Assembly (NCBI GenBank): GCA_006247105.1
Contig: CM016928.1
Span: forward strand, 124,001-188,000
Origin: Giardia muris
Taxonomy: Eukaryota > Fornicata > Diplomonadida > Hexamitidae
DNA length: 64,000 bases
Direction of reading: 5' to 3'
A program made the position numbers and the translations under genes. Below are positions 43,726-53,162 of this stretch, in pieces (the first letter of the stretch is position 1; each line of letters opens with the position of its first letter). The notes beneath the pieces are model-generated. The model saw nothing but the letters and a program-made list of their open reading frames with translations, was not told the DNA's origin and ran no database searches.

Positions 43726-45765
43726 CTACTCAGCCTTCTCAAGCAGGTGGATAACTTCTGCGTGCCGCCCCATCTTCGCATACTCCACCGCCATTCGTCC
43801 ACTCTCATCCCGGAAGGATATCTCTCGATCCTTCAGAACCATGACTACATCAACGAATCCACGTAGGGCTGCTAGCATCAGAGCCGTTTGTCCCCTAGTA
43901 GTCTGGCACCCGGTCTCCGCCAGAAGCAATTTCACGCACTCTGCGTTCCCAGCCTGTGCCGCAAGCATCAGCGCGGTCCAGCCTCCCTTCGTTTGCATCC
44001 CGATCTCCTTTCGGAGAGTCTCGACGTATTCCACTCGTCCAAGGTGTGCTGCAAGCATCAAGGCACTCCACCCGTCAACGTTGACATGGCCCGCCTCGAC
44101 AAGAAGAAAAGCCGGTAAGGGCTCTCCAGGTGGCAGCCGTTCGACTGCCAACATCAAGGCGGTCCGTCCAGTCCCATCTTGGAGAGTAAGTTCCGCTTTG
44201 AGCTGAAGTGCGCAGGCCAGATGCCCCTCGCGTACAGAATACATTAGTGCAGTTCTACCTTCAGAATCTTGAAGCCTAGGCTCAAGAGTAGCAAGTCTGG
44301 TGACACCAGGGAGGAAGCCGACACGTACGGCAAGCATCAATGCTGTCTGGCCATTAGAGAGCTGGGACCGAAGAATACCTTCATCATCAATACATTGCTC
44401 TAGCCCTGTCTCGTCCTGTGCGGCGCAAGCAAGCATGAGGGGAGTCCAACCCCTCGGAAGAGCTCCAACCTCCTCATATCCGTAAAGGATTGGAATGCAG
44501 CCGAGAGACCCGGCCTGTAATGCGTGCCAGATGGCTGTATGTCCGTTTGTGTCCAGAAGTCCGGCTTCCTGGTCCCTTAGATGCTGAACCACTGTGACAT
44601 TGTCGTGGAGAGCTGCAACCATCAATGCGGTACGTCCCATGGGATCGCGAAGTCCCTTCTCACGCTCAAGGAGTTGAGAAAGCGCTGGAGTGTCCTGTGT
44701 ACACCAACGAGCATAAGCCATGAGGGCGCTGTTGGTTCCGGCTCCACCGTTAGCTATCCATCGGCCTGGCCCGTGCTCTAGGAGTAATTCAATGGCCTCT
44801 GAGATACCCAAAGCGGCGGCGAGCCGTAAACTATCATATCGACCGTCTCCGGGGGTTTCCCGAGGACCCTCCCTCAAAAGGACTCGAAGGATATCTATGT
44901 TTCGGGCCGCAATGGCATATGATAGACTAGACCACCCGTCGTTATCAAGCAGACGCCCTTCGGCTGGAAGGAGGATGGGAATGATGGAGACGTGTCCATG
45001 CACAGCGGCATACATCAGGGCGGTTCTCCCATGGGAGTCGTGCATCCCCACCTCGCGCGTTGCTAAAGCTCGAGCTAAAGCGACATCTCCGATGATGCAG
45101 GCGTACATCAATGCGGTTCGCCCATGGGTGTCACGCCGACCCCACTCCTCTTTGAAGACGGCCTTAGCGACGGAACGATTCCCCATTGCCGCGGAAAGCA
45201 TGAGAGCGGTCATTCCATTAGAATCCCGTTGTCCAGCATCGGTTGAAGTGAGTGTGAATGACTCAAAAGAGGTAGATGCAACGGCGGCGACCATTGTAGC
45301 GGTCCATCCGCTCTTCTGGGTTAATGCTAGCTCCGATTCCAGTAGTAATACGGCCGCGGTGAAGTTACCTGCACCAAGGGCGAGAAGAAGTGCCGTCCGT
45401 CCTCTCCGGTCCATACGCCCCGCCTCGACGCGTGAAAGATGGTTGAGCAGAAGGAAATACTCCGTCGAACAACAGGTTGAGTCGATCTGAAGCACTCGAG
45501 TTAGATCGCAAGTGAGGCCTAAGCCAGTATCAAGAAGAGCCGATCCCTGACCCACCAAGAGCATCAGCGCGGTCATTCCGTCATCTCGTGTGAGTCCAGC
45601 CTCATGTTCCAAAAGAATGAGGGCGGCTTCATAACGACGTGAGGAAATAGCGAGCATGAGGCCGGTCTCTCCTTCTGAGAGGCGTGTGCGGGCGTGCCGA
45701 GGAAGGGCACGACGAACCTCGTGGGGCGTCCCCCAGCGGATAATAGCAGGCCAGTCTGCCTGCAT
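43726..45765 (-). CDS. Ankyrin-repeat protein (protein 21.1 type), 679 residues
   Basis: The protein is ankyrin repeats almost from end to end, about 18-20 units with the Giardia signature TALMLAA / TALMYAA (for example TALMYAAVHGH, TALMLAAQAGN, TALMLAALRGF), and a short helical ending HAEVIHLLEKAE. No RING, kinase remnant, coiled coil or lipid-anchor motif is attached, so it is the simplest of the four ankyrin architectures here. Function is unknown; such arrays bind partner proteins. The start is ATG 45765, preceded by aacaaaaggag; a TTG farther upstream in the same frame lies inside the neighbouring gene and is rejected. Confidence 0.88.
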   Translation of the reverse strand: MQADWPAIIRWGTPHEVRRALPRHARTRLSEGETGLMLAISSRRYEAALILLEHEAGLTRDDGMTALMLLVGQGSALLDTGLGLTCDLTRVLQIDSTCCSTEYFLLLNHLSRVEAGRMDRRGRTALLLALGAGNFTAAVLLLESELALTQKSGWTATMVAAVASTSFESFTLTSTDAGQRDSNGMTALMLSAAMGNRSVAKAVFKEEWGRRDTHGRTALMYACIIGDVALARALATREVGMHDSHGRTALMYAAVHGHVSIIPILLPAEGRLLDNDGWSSLSYAIAARNIDILRVLLREGPRETPGDGRYDSLRLAAALGISEAIELLLEHGPGRWIANGGAGTNSALMAYARWCTQDTPALSQLLEREKGLRDPMGRTALMVAALHDNVTVVQHLRDQEAGLLDTNGHTAIWHALQAGSLGCIPILYGYEEVGALPRGWTPLMLACAAQDETGLEQCIDDEGILRSQLSNGQTALMLAVRVGFLPGVTRLATLEPRLQDSEGRTALMYSVREGHLACALQLKAELTLQDGTGRTALMLAVERLPPGEPLPAFLLVEAGHVNVDGWSALMLAAHLGRVEYVETLRKEIGMQTKGGWTALMLAAQAGNAECVKLLLAETGCQTTRGQTALMLAALRGFVDVVMVLKDREISFRDESGRMAVEYAKMGRHAEVIHLLEKAE

Positions 45766-45775
45766 CTCCTTTTGT
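45766..45775 (-). promoter_or_regulatory. 10-bp spacer carrying an A-tract initiator
   Basis: Read on the minus strand, the stop of the 1501-residue gene is followed by acaaaaggag and then the ankyrin gene's ATG. The minimal promoter must therefore overlap upstream coding sequence. Confidence 0.45.
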
Positions 45776-48700
45776 TCACAGTTGGCTATCGAAGAGCTCC
45801 GTGAAGCAGATGCACCCTGCAACCACCTCGAAGCTTAAGAAGACCGTCCCTCGGCGTGCCGCAAGCTCGCGGAAGGTCGGGGCATATAGTAGCCGAGAGC
45901 CGTCCCCCGCGAAGAAGTTCGTCCCCAGTGGGCCCTGAGCATAGAGAAGGAACCCACCTAGGAGGTATGGCGAGCCATCAGACCCCATAGACGTGCTTAC
46001 CCCCATGTGATACCGATGAATCGTCAAGTAACTCCCCCCAACATCCTGATAGACCCGCCGAAGGTTTCGTATGAGCGCTCGGAGGTTGAAGACGACCGCG
46101 ATCGAACTCCCAAGAAGGGCAGAAAGGTCGAACTCTAAGACGTCCTGTGGAACCTTGTCATTGAGGATGTACCATTGGACGAGTAGCCAATACAGTTCCG
46201 TCTTCGACGCTCGTGCCGCCTCAATGGTTTCCTCGGAGAAGTGGGTGCTGAGACAATATGCTAGTTCCGGACTCTGCGCCCCGGCTCCTACGGAGCTTGA
46301 CGACGGTGTACTGCTCAAGACCGATGGATATGCCGTCAACTCGGAGATGAGGTGCGCATACTCATAGGCGTTTCGCGCCGTATCCGAACTCAGTGGAGGT
46401 GCTAGTCGGAATTTCCGAAGAACCTCCTCCTGAAGGTTTGCAGATGAGATTCCAGGCTCAATGCTCTCACAGAGCTGGCGCGCAATCGTCAGCCTGGAGA
46501 TGAGCGTATGGGCAATCCGATACAGCATGTAGAGGTTCGCATCGATGAGACGGAGCGACTGAGACTCATTCACCTCAGGGGAGGCATCGAGGAGCGGCTG
46601 GCAAACAGCCTGGAAGAAGGCTTCGTTCGTCTCGGAGCTCAGGCTATCATCCGCAGGGCCTGCCGCGGCAAGCGCAGGCCGCAGAAAGGCGACAGCCTGT
46701 GAGGCATAGTGCCGGATATTGAAACAAGCGTGTGGAAGGAAATAGCAACGGTGGCTGCCCGCACCCAGCACGGGCTGGCGCGCCCTTTGCTGCCCTGCAC
46801 CACTCTCGAGGGCCCGTTGGACTCGCAAGAGAAGAGCCGTCACCGTGGAAGATGTCGACTCGGGTATTGGGGCACCATGAGCAATGCAGGTTGACGTGCA
46901 CCCAGGAGCCCCTTGCTCGTAGAGGAGAAGCCGAAGCTGTTCAGGTGAGACTTCGCGTTTAGCCCGGAAAGAGGCATGTGGACAGTCGTCATCGTCGCCC
47001 CAAAACGGGATCGCCCCGGGCGATGAGGGGACGCGGAAGGCGTTTGTGATAAACGCGACGAGATCTCGATTCGGAACCTCAAAGCGAGTTTCCGCACCCG
47101 AATCGTCAGCAACCGTCAGCGGGTCGTCGTGGAAGAAGCCAAGTGTGTCAAAAAAGCCCTTATCGCTGAAGTAGTCGCTGATCTCGTAACTCCGATCACG
47201 CCGGGTCTCGAGGTCTGTCAGGACTGCCCGGAGGACAAAGAGACGTTTGTCGGCCTCGGCTTGACGCGCGGAGAGGTGATCGAGGTTTCTCAAGCTACAG
47301 GCTCGGAAGCGCTGGGCGATGACGGGCGCCTGGCTTGCATTTCGATGTCGCTGGAGGTCGCGAAGTAGAACTCGAAGCCGTTTGAGGATAAAGGGCGTCG
47401 CGGTCTTCGGATCTGTCACGAAGGTCTCATAATACTCGGGGGTGATAATGCTTCTGATCAGATCTAGCGAGACCTGAGGTAGATCCAAGCATGCGGTCTC
47501 CCCAAGTTGTTGGTCCTTCCGGAAGTGCTGGAGGATATCGACGGCCGAGGGTCGATTCCGGCTCGTCGTTGCGATCGTGCTGTTCGACAGGAGCGAGTAG
47601 ATATTGTGCTCCTCGGGGCCTCCATAAGGACGCTCCCGTAGGATGAGCGGAGAGTCCACGGCGAACGTGATCGCGGCCGGGGTACGAGGAAAGTCCTTGT
47701 GGGTAGTTAGAATTGGGCTTGGAGGATCTTCCTGATCCACACCGTTATTGGCATCTAGCATCAAGGGTGAAAGCTGTGGGCGTTGGTGAACTGGCTCGTG
47801 CTTGAGTGAGGGCTCCGCGGTTGTGACGAATAACCCCTGAGAAGGGGCCGGGGATTGCGTTGGAGCCGCCTTGGATGGCGTCATTGGCAGGTCAAGGATA
47901 GCGTCACGCTTCGAGATCCTTTCGAACATCAGGTCGTCTCCGATCGCTGCTGCCTCATCAGCCGCATCGTCCTCATCAAGGCCACGTCGGCACTCGGCTT
48001 GAAGGAGATGCGGGCAATACTTTGCGCAAAAGACCTGAAGCCGCTGTTCGATTAGCTTCAGGTTGTAGAGGAACACGTCAAACTTGATGAGCTCCTCCTC
48101 GAGAGAGGCGATGTCGTCGAGCGTCTGAAGAGTTCGACGGTTGTCCTCCATCAAGTGCCCAACGTCAATAAACTTCGCTCCATGACGCCCCCCTTCTGCG
48201 CCCATCGGGAAGAGTCCATAATAGAACTTATTGAGCGCGGACCCGGGGCGTGACGCCCGAGCGGGATGACGGAAACGATAGGATGACTCCGCCTCAACCT
48301 CAACAAGCCGGGCGATCCGTTGCCTCTCTTCGAAGGTTGGGCGGTTCAGGCGCTGTTCAAAGTACGTGAGTTGTTGCCGCTCGTAGTCGGCCCCGTGTGT
48401 TAAGGAGCGGAGCTCGAGGGCCGGTTCGATCTCGTCGACGTACTGGAACGGGCGTGCCTTCTCGACGCTTTCCGATTGGTTGAAGAAGAGGAAGATCTCG
48501 TAGACGTCACGTAGGTCCAGCGTCCTGGCGCGAGTGTGGCAGGCGTGCAGTGTGAAGACGTCGTCATTAAGGCGCTGGGCGAGCGCGCGTTGGATGTGCC
48601 CGTAACGTGGCCGAGCAGTCGCGGTTCCAGTGACGCCATAGAGGCTCGAGACGTGGGCCGCAGTAAGAAGCTGCGTATAAACAAGGTAGCAGTCATCGGC

Positions 48701-50281
48701 CAGGATCCGGACCGGATAGTTTATCGTCGCATTCGCACGCATGTACTCCTTCCCGATGTACTGCCAGAAGGAAGAGAGCGCCGCCGCTCCGTTGATGTCA
48801 CCGACGCTCGCCAACTCGAAGACCAGGCGCAGCCGGTGTTTTAACTGGCAATAGAGCAAGTTCTCGATGAAGCAGAGCTTCCCATTGTACCGAGGGACGA
48901 TAAGGAGGAACTGCTGTTCCGGAGAAAGCGCGGAGAACGGTGCGAGGAGTCTACGAACCCCCGATATATATTTGCTTCGCCGCTCAAAGAAGACGTCTGC
49001 GGTCTCAGGGGTGAGCACGAGCGGCTCTCCCATCTCGAGATCGGAAAGGCTATCTTGTAACCCTGTAAAAATACTGGGGACGATGGCGGTCTCCTGGAAC
49101 ACATAATAGAGCTCCCCACGGCGCAGTCGTTCCCGAGTCCGTAGATCGTTGAGGACTGGGACGTGCACGGAGCAAACAAGGTTCTCGCAGACGTTTTTGA
49201 TCAGGGGTCGGTGACATGGAATTCGGATGTTGAGAACAGCATGATCAGGGAGTGTTCGCGCCCCGAGGAGCCTGTCGAAGTACCTATCGGTATGCTCTAT
49301 CACCTTCGATAAGGAGTGAAATTCTGTCCCCGCGCCAGGGAGCTCCAGGGCGTCGCGAAGGGCAGCAACGAGATTCCGGCTCTGAGGGCTTCCCTGTGGC
49401 CAGCCCTCGGAGCTTGAAGGGCCTTTCCGGCTGGCGCCCCGGCCGCCTCGGCCGGTCTGACCCCGAGGCTCTTCTTGCTGTGCTCTTCGCATTCTAGTAT
49501 GGACAATGGACCGGGTCTTGGTGAAGATCTTCTGGGACTTGGTGAAAATGTCAGAGTACCTTTCATGAATCTGATGGATGACGTCCTCACGCCAAGCTCG
49601 GACCTCGGGGGAGAGATGGGCCGTCGCCTCTCCGCGATCTATCACCGCCTCCATCGCCTGCTCGATGTTCTCGGTCTCGGGAACGCCGTACTGACGGGTG
49701 AAGTCCTCGAGCGTCGGGATCGAGAAGGACTCGACAACGAAGGTCTTCCAGTTATCGGTCAAGTACGAGGTCAGGCAGGAGAGGCACTCGGGATGGTTCA
49801 TGAGGAGATACACGCTGTAGATTACGAAGGCGAGAGACTCGATATCCTGGTCCGAAAACGCGATGATAAGATGCCGGAACTCGAGGAACTGATCGGGGCT
49901 GAGGAGGCGAGTGATTTCGCTCATCAGGACGTTCTCCCGCTCGTCCTCCTCACTGTCCGAGCCATGGTTATTTGAACAGGTACGATGATGTGCTTCAAGG
50001 GCGGGCGAAAGGGCGGCGGTGGAAACCCCGCGCTCCGGGTCGTACTGGACGATGAACGCGCAGTCGTCGGGTAGGTATCGGTTGAGCATCGACAGGACCT
50101 CGGGGACTTCTGCAGAACAGAGGTGGAAGAGGCGAATGCAGGTGCAATGAACGTCCTGCGTCGCGAAGTCTCCCACGGCCTCCTTGAAGAGCCGGAAGCG
50201 GTGCCCCAGCCCGCGGCTGACGAAGAGCTCCTGGGCCCGCGCGTAGACGTCTCGGATCCCGTTCAGGTCTGCAATGCTCAT
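45776..50281 (-). CDS. Large hypothetical protein, 1501 residues
   Basis: No family recognised over 1501 residues. It alternates helical, probably globular segments with disordered ones: an acidic EDSEEDERE-like patch near residue 110, a Gly/Arg/Ser-rich stretch near 280-310, and a Pro/Ser-rich region near 790-890 containing TPSK and SP/TP sites that could be CDK or MAPK targets. A Cys/His cluster near 1100-1150 (CPHASFRAKRE, then CTSTCIAHG) might bind metal. No membrane segment or signal peptide is seen. The start is ATG 50281, immediately after the A-tract cgaaaaa; a GTG further upstream opens the frame but overlaps the previous gene. Likely lineage-specific. Confidence 0.7.
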   Translation of the reverse strand: MSIADLNGIRDVYARAQELFVSRGLGHRFRLFKEAVGDFATQDVHCTCIRLFHLCSAEVPEVLSMLNRYLPDDCAFIVQYDPERGVSTAALSPALEAHHRTCSNNHGSDSEEDERENVLMSEITRLLSPDQFLEFRHLIIAFSDQDIESLAFVIYSVYLLMNHPECLSCLTSYLTDNWKTFVVESFSIPTLEDFTRQYGVPETENIEQAMEAVIDRGEATAHLSPEVRAWREDVIHQIHERYSDIFTKSQKIFTKTRSIVHTRMRRAQQEEPRGQTGRGGRGASRKGPSSSEGWPQGSPQSRNLVAALRDALELPGAGTEFHSLSKVIEHTDRYFDRLLGARTLPDHAVLNIRIPCHRPLIKNVCENLVCSVHVPVLNDLRTRERLRRGELYYVFQETAIVPSIFTGLQDSLSDLEMGEPLVLTPETADVFFERRSKYISGVRRLLAPFSALSPEQQFLLIVPRYNGKLCFIENLLYCQLKHRLRLVFELASVGDINGAAALSSFWQYIGKEYMRANATINYPVRILADDCYLVYTQLLTAAHVSSLYGVTGTATARPRYGHIQRALAQRLNDDVFTLHACHTRARTLDLRDVYEIFLFFNQSESVEKARPFQYVDEIEPALELRSLTHGADYERQQLTYFEQRLNRPTFEERQRIARLVEVEAESSYRFRHPARASRPGSALNKFYYGLFPMGAEGGRHGAKFIDVGHLMEDNRRTLQTLDDIASLEEELIKFDVFLYNLKLIEQRLQVFCAKYCPHLLQAECRRGLDEDDAADEAAAIGDDLMFERISKRDAILDLPMTPSKAAPTQSPAPSQGLFVTTAEPSLKHEPVHQRPQLSPLMLDANNGVDQEDPPSPILTTHKDFPRTPAAITFAVDSPLILRERPYGGPEEHNIYSLLSNSTIATTSRNRPSAVDILQHFRKDQQLGETACLDLPQVSLDLIRSIITPEYYETFVTDPKTATPFILKRLRVLLRDLQRHRNASQAPVIAQRFRACSLRNLDHLSARQAEADKRLFVLRAVLTDLETRRDRSYEISDYFSDKGFFDTLGFFHDDPLTVADDSGAETRFEVPNRDLVAFITNAFRVPSSPGAIPFWGDDDDCPHASFRAKREVSPEQLRLLLYEQGAPGCTSTCIAHGAPIPESTSSTVTALLLRVQRALESGAGQQRARQPVLGAGSHRCYFLPHACFNIRHYASQAVAFLRPALAAAGPADDSLSSETNEAFFQAVCQPLLDASPEVNESQSLRLIDANLYMLYRIAHTLISRLTIARQLCESIEPGISSANLQEEVLRKFRLAPPLSSDTARNAYEYAHLISELTAYPSVLSSTPSSSSVGAGAQSPELAYCLSTHFSEETIEAARASKTELYWLLVQWYILNDKVPQDVLEFDLSALLGSSIAVVFNLRALIRNLRRVYQDVGGSYLTIHRYHMGVSTSMGSDGSPYLLGGFLLYAQGPLGTNFFAGDGSRLLYAPTFRELAARRGTVFLSFEVVAGCICFTELFDSQL

Positions 50282-50288
50282 TTTTTCG
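50282..50288 (-). promoter_or_regulatory. 7-bp A-tract initiator of the 1501-residue gene
   Basis: On the minus strand the previous gene's TGA is followed by cgaaaaa and then ATG. It mirrors the arrangement before the Spg1-like gene. Confidence 0.5.
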
Positions 50289-51797
50289 TCAGAAGACGTT
50301 CTTCGCGAGGTTAATTGGAGCCTTACAGGCGCCAGGGCGGACGGCGATCCCACGACGGCCAGTAGTCAAGGCGCCGAGGCGGCTTTGGGCTCCGGACCGG
50401 GTGGCACTTCCGGCACCAATTGGACCGAGTCTTGGTGCTGACCGTGGAGCACCGATGTGTACGGGGCTATCGGAGTCGGGAAGAAGCCCATCGAGAAGGG
50501 GCAAGGACTGGTCTTGGATTTCACGAATAGTTGAAAGTTCAGCTTCGTGAAGTGTGAAGAAGAGGGTGTTGAAGGCATCTCTTTCGAGATGGGCATATTG
50601 AATGGCTCGCTCGAGGTCGATGTAGAGGGAGGTATCAAGAAGGCCTTTAAGAAGCTTCAGGATCAGGTTACATCGTTCTTCGGTTTCAGGCTCCATTACT
50701 GCCTTTTCGATACCGAGCTTCCGACCGGGGCTTGGACTGGCCGACTTGATGAAGTTTTCCTCGGCTAGGGCTTGTGCCTTGGCCGCCTCCGCCCCAACCT
50801 CTCCATGCAAGGCGATCTTAACGACCGGGTTTCTAGTCCTACAGTCGACGGTCAGGATCAGGCATGCTAGAAGGGCGGGCTTCGCCCCAGACCCCTCACC
50901 ACTGACCCCGATCCTTAAGAGCTTCTCGATAAGGTCCTCGCGTTCCTTGAGGCCACCATAGAAGGTGGAAGCCTCCAAGAGGCAAGGGAGAATACACAAA
51001 GTGATGGCATATGCATGCCGATCCAATCGACAAGTCCCCAAGGCCTGAAAAAGTGGCTCTTGCAGCCTCTCAGCGCTTCGGACCAGGATCTTCTCGTTCT
51101 CCTGAGTGCAGATCACACGACACAGACGATACGTCATCAGGTTGCTCAGCGTCTCCAGCAGTGGCAGGGTTAAGTCATCGCCACCATCCAAACGCTCAAA
51201 AACCCGGTAATCGAAACATCCCTCATGCTCATGTAACTCGCAGATCACATCTGTTAGAACCTCTAACCCTCCGGCGAAGAGAATTCGCTTCTTCCCCTGG
51301 AGATAGAAACTCAGCCCCTCCAATGCGAGAATCGCCGTCATAAACAGCCCAGGATTGTGCTTGTAAAGCTCGTAGTCCACTAATCCCAGGATCAGGTAGA
51401 TCAACCGGTCTGGAGGCGAGTATTCCCGACCAAAACCGAAGCCATCGAAAAAGCCCTGCTCCCCATCCTTCTTTTCCTGGTCCAACGCGTCGAAGTCCAT
51501 AACTGGCTCCACCGTTAACCCATACGTCGTCGGTTGCCCACCAAACCCGAGGAGCGCCCCCGCTAGGCTTTCGCAATGGCACGACAACGCGACAAGCCGT
51601 AGAAACGCCGCCAGGATGGTAGACTCCTCTTGTATGGCGAATACCATTGAGCCAAGGGCGTAAATCCCTTCCGAGACGCCCTCTGGTACCCGGCACGCCG
51701 GTGGGAGCGCGCGCGCGTGCAGGCACAGACCTTGGAGCGTCTCGAGCGTCGGCGGTGTGTCCGTGGCCTGCCGAAGCGCGGCCATCAAGGAATCCAT
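50289..51797 (-). CDS. Hypothetical helical-repeat-like protein, 502 residues
   Basis: Residues about 1-430 are rich in amphipathic helices of 15-25 residues (for example LIYLILGLVDYELYKH and ALEGLSFYLQGKKRILFAGG), suggesting an alpha-solenoid of ARM/HEAT kind, but the repeats are too irregular to name. The C-terminal 60 residues are Gly/Ala/Arg-rich and probably disordered (ATRSGAQSRLGALTTGRRG). Function is unknown. Two in-frame ATGs, at 51797 and 51785, are both acceptable. It is divergently arranged with the next gene across a 40-bp spacer containing an A7 run. Confidence 0.65.
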   Translation of the reverse strand: MDSLMAALRQATDTPPTLETLQGLCLHARALPPACRVPEGVSEGIYALGSMVFAIQEESTILAAFLRLVALSCHCESLAGALLGFGGQPTTYGLTVEPVMDFDALDQEKKDGEQGFFDGFGFGREYSPPDRLIYLILGLVDYELYKHNPGLFMTAILALEGLSFYLQGKKRILFAGGLEVLTDVICELHEHEGCFDYRVFERLDGGDDLTLPLLETLSNLMTYRLCRVICTQENEKILVRSAERLQEPLFQALGTCRLDRHAYAITLCILPCLLEASTFYGGLKEREDLIEKLLRIGVSGEGSGAKPALLACLILTVDCRTRNPVVKIALHGEVGAEAAKAQALAEENFIKSASPSPGRKLGIEKAVMEPETEERCNLILKLLKGLLDTSLYIDLERAIQYAHLERDAFNTLFFTLHEAELSTIREIQDQSLPLLDGLLPDSDSPVHIGAPRSAPRLGPIGAGSATRSGAQSRLGALTTGRRGIAVRPGACKAPINLAKNVF

Positions 51798-51837
51798 CCT
51801 GAGTTTGATCTCGGTCCCAAAAAAAGGGTTCGACCCA
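51798..51837. promoter_or_regulatory. 40-bp divergent spacer with central A7 tract
   Basis: The two ATGs face away from each other across 40 bp whose only notable element is cccaaaaaaaggg near the middle. One A/T tract probably serves both directions. Confidence 0.45.
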
Positions 51838-52503
51838 ATGTCACTGCCATACGATGGCCTTCTCTCGCCTCGGCCGAATCCGTGGGCGCAGATGGGCTGG
51901 CTTGACGAATCCGGCGTCGAGGTCGCGCCCCCGGCCCCGGCACCTCACGGAGAGCCGGTCAGGCTTACTCCAGGAGAGGAGAAGAACTTCGAGTTTGTGG
52001 ACATCTCAAACAAGCAGACGGGCACTATCCGGCGGGGTACCGTGGCTCTTGGCGCTCCCCATGTCCCTCTGGTCACCGCATCGATGATCAGTAGCTCTTC
52101 AAGCGATTCACTGCTGGGTATGGCAGAGGCAGTTCATACTAACGACAATGAGGACGATACTTGCCTTGTAGCCCCTGCACCACCCGAACCGGTCCGAGTG
52201 GACTACGTCGTCAAGACCGGGTCGGCTGGAACGCTTCCCGCGATTCCGACGCTCGATGAGTTAGCAGAGCAGATTCGAGCCGAGAAGGAGCGTGGGGGGG
52301 TACGAAAGCGTGCGGCAAAGCAGCTTCGCGTTGCCCCAGCACCACGGTCGGGCTTTCCTCGGAACGTTCTGGTCCAACGAGCAGCATCCTTGTTAGAGGG
52401 GGTGAGCTTGCCAATCGCTCCTTATCAAGAGGATGCGGCGGCGAACCAGACGCTCATGGACGAGTGCCTCGCGAAGATGTCGCTGGCTCTATCGAGTCTT
52501 TGA
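51838..52503 (+). CDS. Hypothetical Pro/Ala-rich protein, 221 residues
   Basis: The sequence is low in hydrophobic cores and rich in Pro, Ala, Ser and Glu, so it is probably largely disordered. A basic helical segment (about 150-185, including EQIRAEKERGGVRKRAAKQ) and a short C-terminal helix may bind a partner. No domain is recognised. The start is ATG 51838; a GTG upstream extends the frame into the divergent gene and is rejected. A further in-frame ATG (MGWLDES) 18 codons in is possible. It ends 39 bp before the end of the convergent gene. Confidence 0.55.
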   Translation: MSLPYDGLLSPRPNPWAQMGWLDESGVEVAPPAPAPHGEPVRLTPGEEKNFEFVDISNKQTGTIRRGTVALGAPHVPLVTASMISSSSSDSLLGMAEAVHTNDNEDDTCLVAPAPPEPVRVDYVVKTGSAGTLPAIPTLDELAEQIRAEKERGGVRKRAAKQLRVAPAPRSGFPRNVLVQRAASLLEGVSLPIAPYQEDAAANQTLMDECLAKMSLALSSL

Positions 52504-52542
52504 GGCGAGGGGGCGGAGACTAGGATGGGAGGTCAACGCATA

Positions 52543-53115
52543 TCAGACGCACATGTAATCGAAGGGTGGGAACTCCTCCCAGGGCTCCAGAAGTAGTTCT
52601 GGTGCCTCCTCAAAGACATCTGTGATCGTTGGCGTCCTATTCGAGTCCTGCTCGGCAGAACGAGTGATGGCCGTTCGGACAGTTTCAATTCGACGAAGAA
52701 GTACTTCTGGCCGGTGCAGGCTACGAAGCTGCGCATAGTAACGCGAATCCTCCTCCGCCTCCACCTTGACCTGGACCGCATGCTGCTTGGCCGAGAGCAT
52801 CGTAAATCTTTTGACTGCATCCCGGTCCGCGGCGATAGTGTTCAGGTCCCGGCTGAGTTGCCCGGGGTTCCAACCCGGAGTCCCTGAGAGTTTGACAAGC
52901 ACGTTGAAGAGGAAGAAACTGGCAAAGACGAAGTCGCTTGTGAATGGCTCGGGGGCGAACCGGTACCCGAGATGCCGCCGGATCCCGGTCATGACCGTCC
53001 GGTGGATGCCCGCGAAGTGCGAGTCGCGACGGAGCCGCCCAAGCTCGGTCCCGCGTTCGAGGAAGATCACGAGGAACCGGTCGAGGAAGCCAAGAATCCC
53101 ATTGCGACGAGCCAT
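52543..53115 (-). CDS. Hypothetical protein, 190 residues
   Basis: A compact, mainly helical protein with a basic N-terminal half and an acidic Pro-rich C-terminus ending PPFDYMCV. A moderately hydrophobic stretch FVFASFFLFNVLVKL (about 63-77) could be a buried helix. No motif is recognised. The ATG at 53115 is preceded by gaaaaaatcctcaa, a clear A-rich initiator, which supports it as a real gene in the 47-bp spacer after the BRCA2-like gene. Confidence 0.6.
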   Translation of the reverse strand: MARRNGILGFLDRFLVIFLERGTELGRLRRDSHFAGIHRTVMTGIRRHLGYRFAPEPFTSDFVFASFFLFNVLVKLSGTPGWNPGQLSRDLNTIAADRDAVKRFTMLSAKQHAVQVKVEAEEDSRYYAQLRSLHRPEVLLRRIETVRTAITRSAEQDSNRTPTITDVFEEAPELLLEPWEEFPPFDYMCV

Positions 53116-53162
53116 TTGAGGATTTTTTCCTCTCCGGCTCTTCTCCCGGTACGTAGACTAGT

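Noticed and set aside
44720..45490. 256-codon plus-strand open frame opposite the fourth ankyrin gene
   Set aside because: It is antisense to TALM-type repeats; its sequence is the periodic mirror of those repeats, with no recognisable fold.
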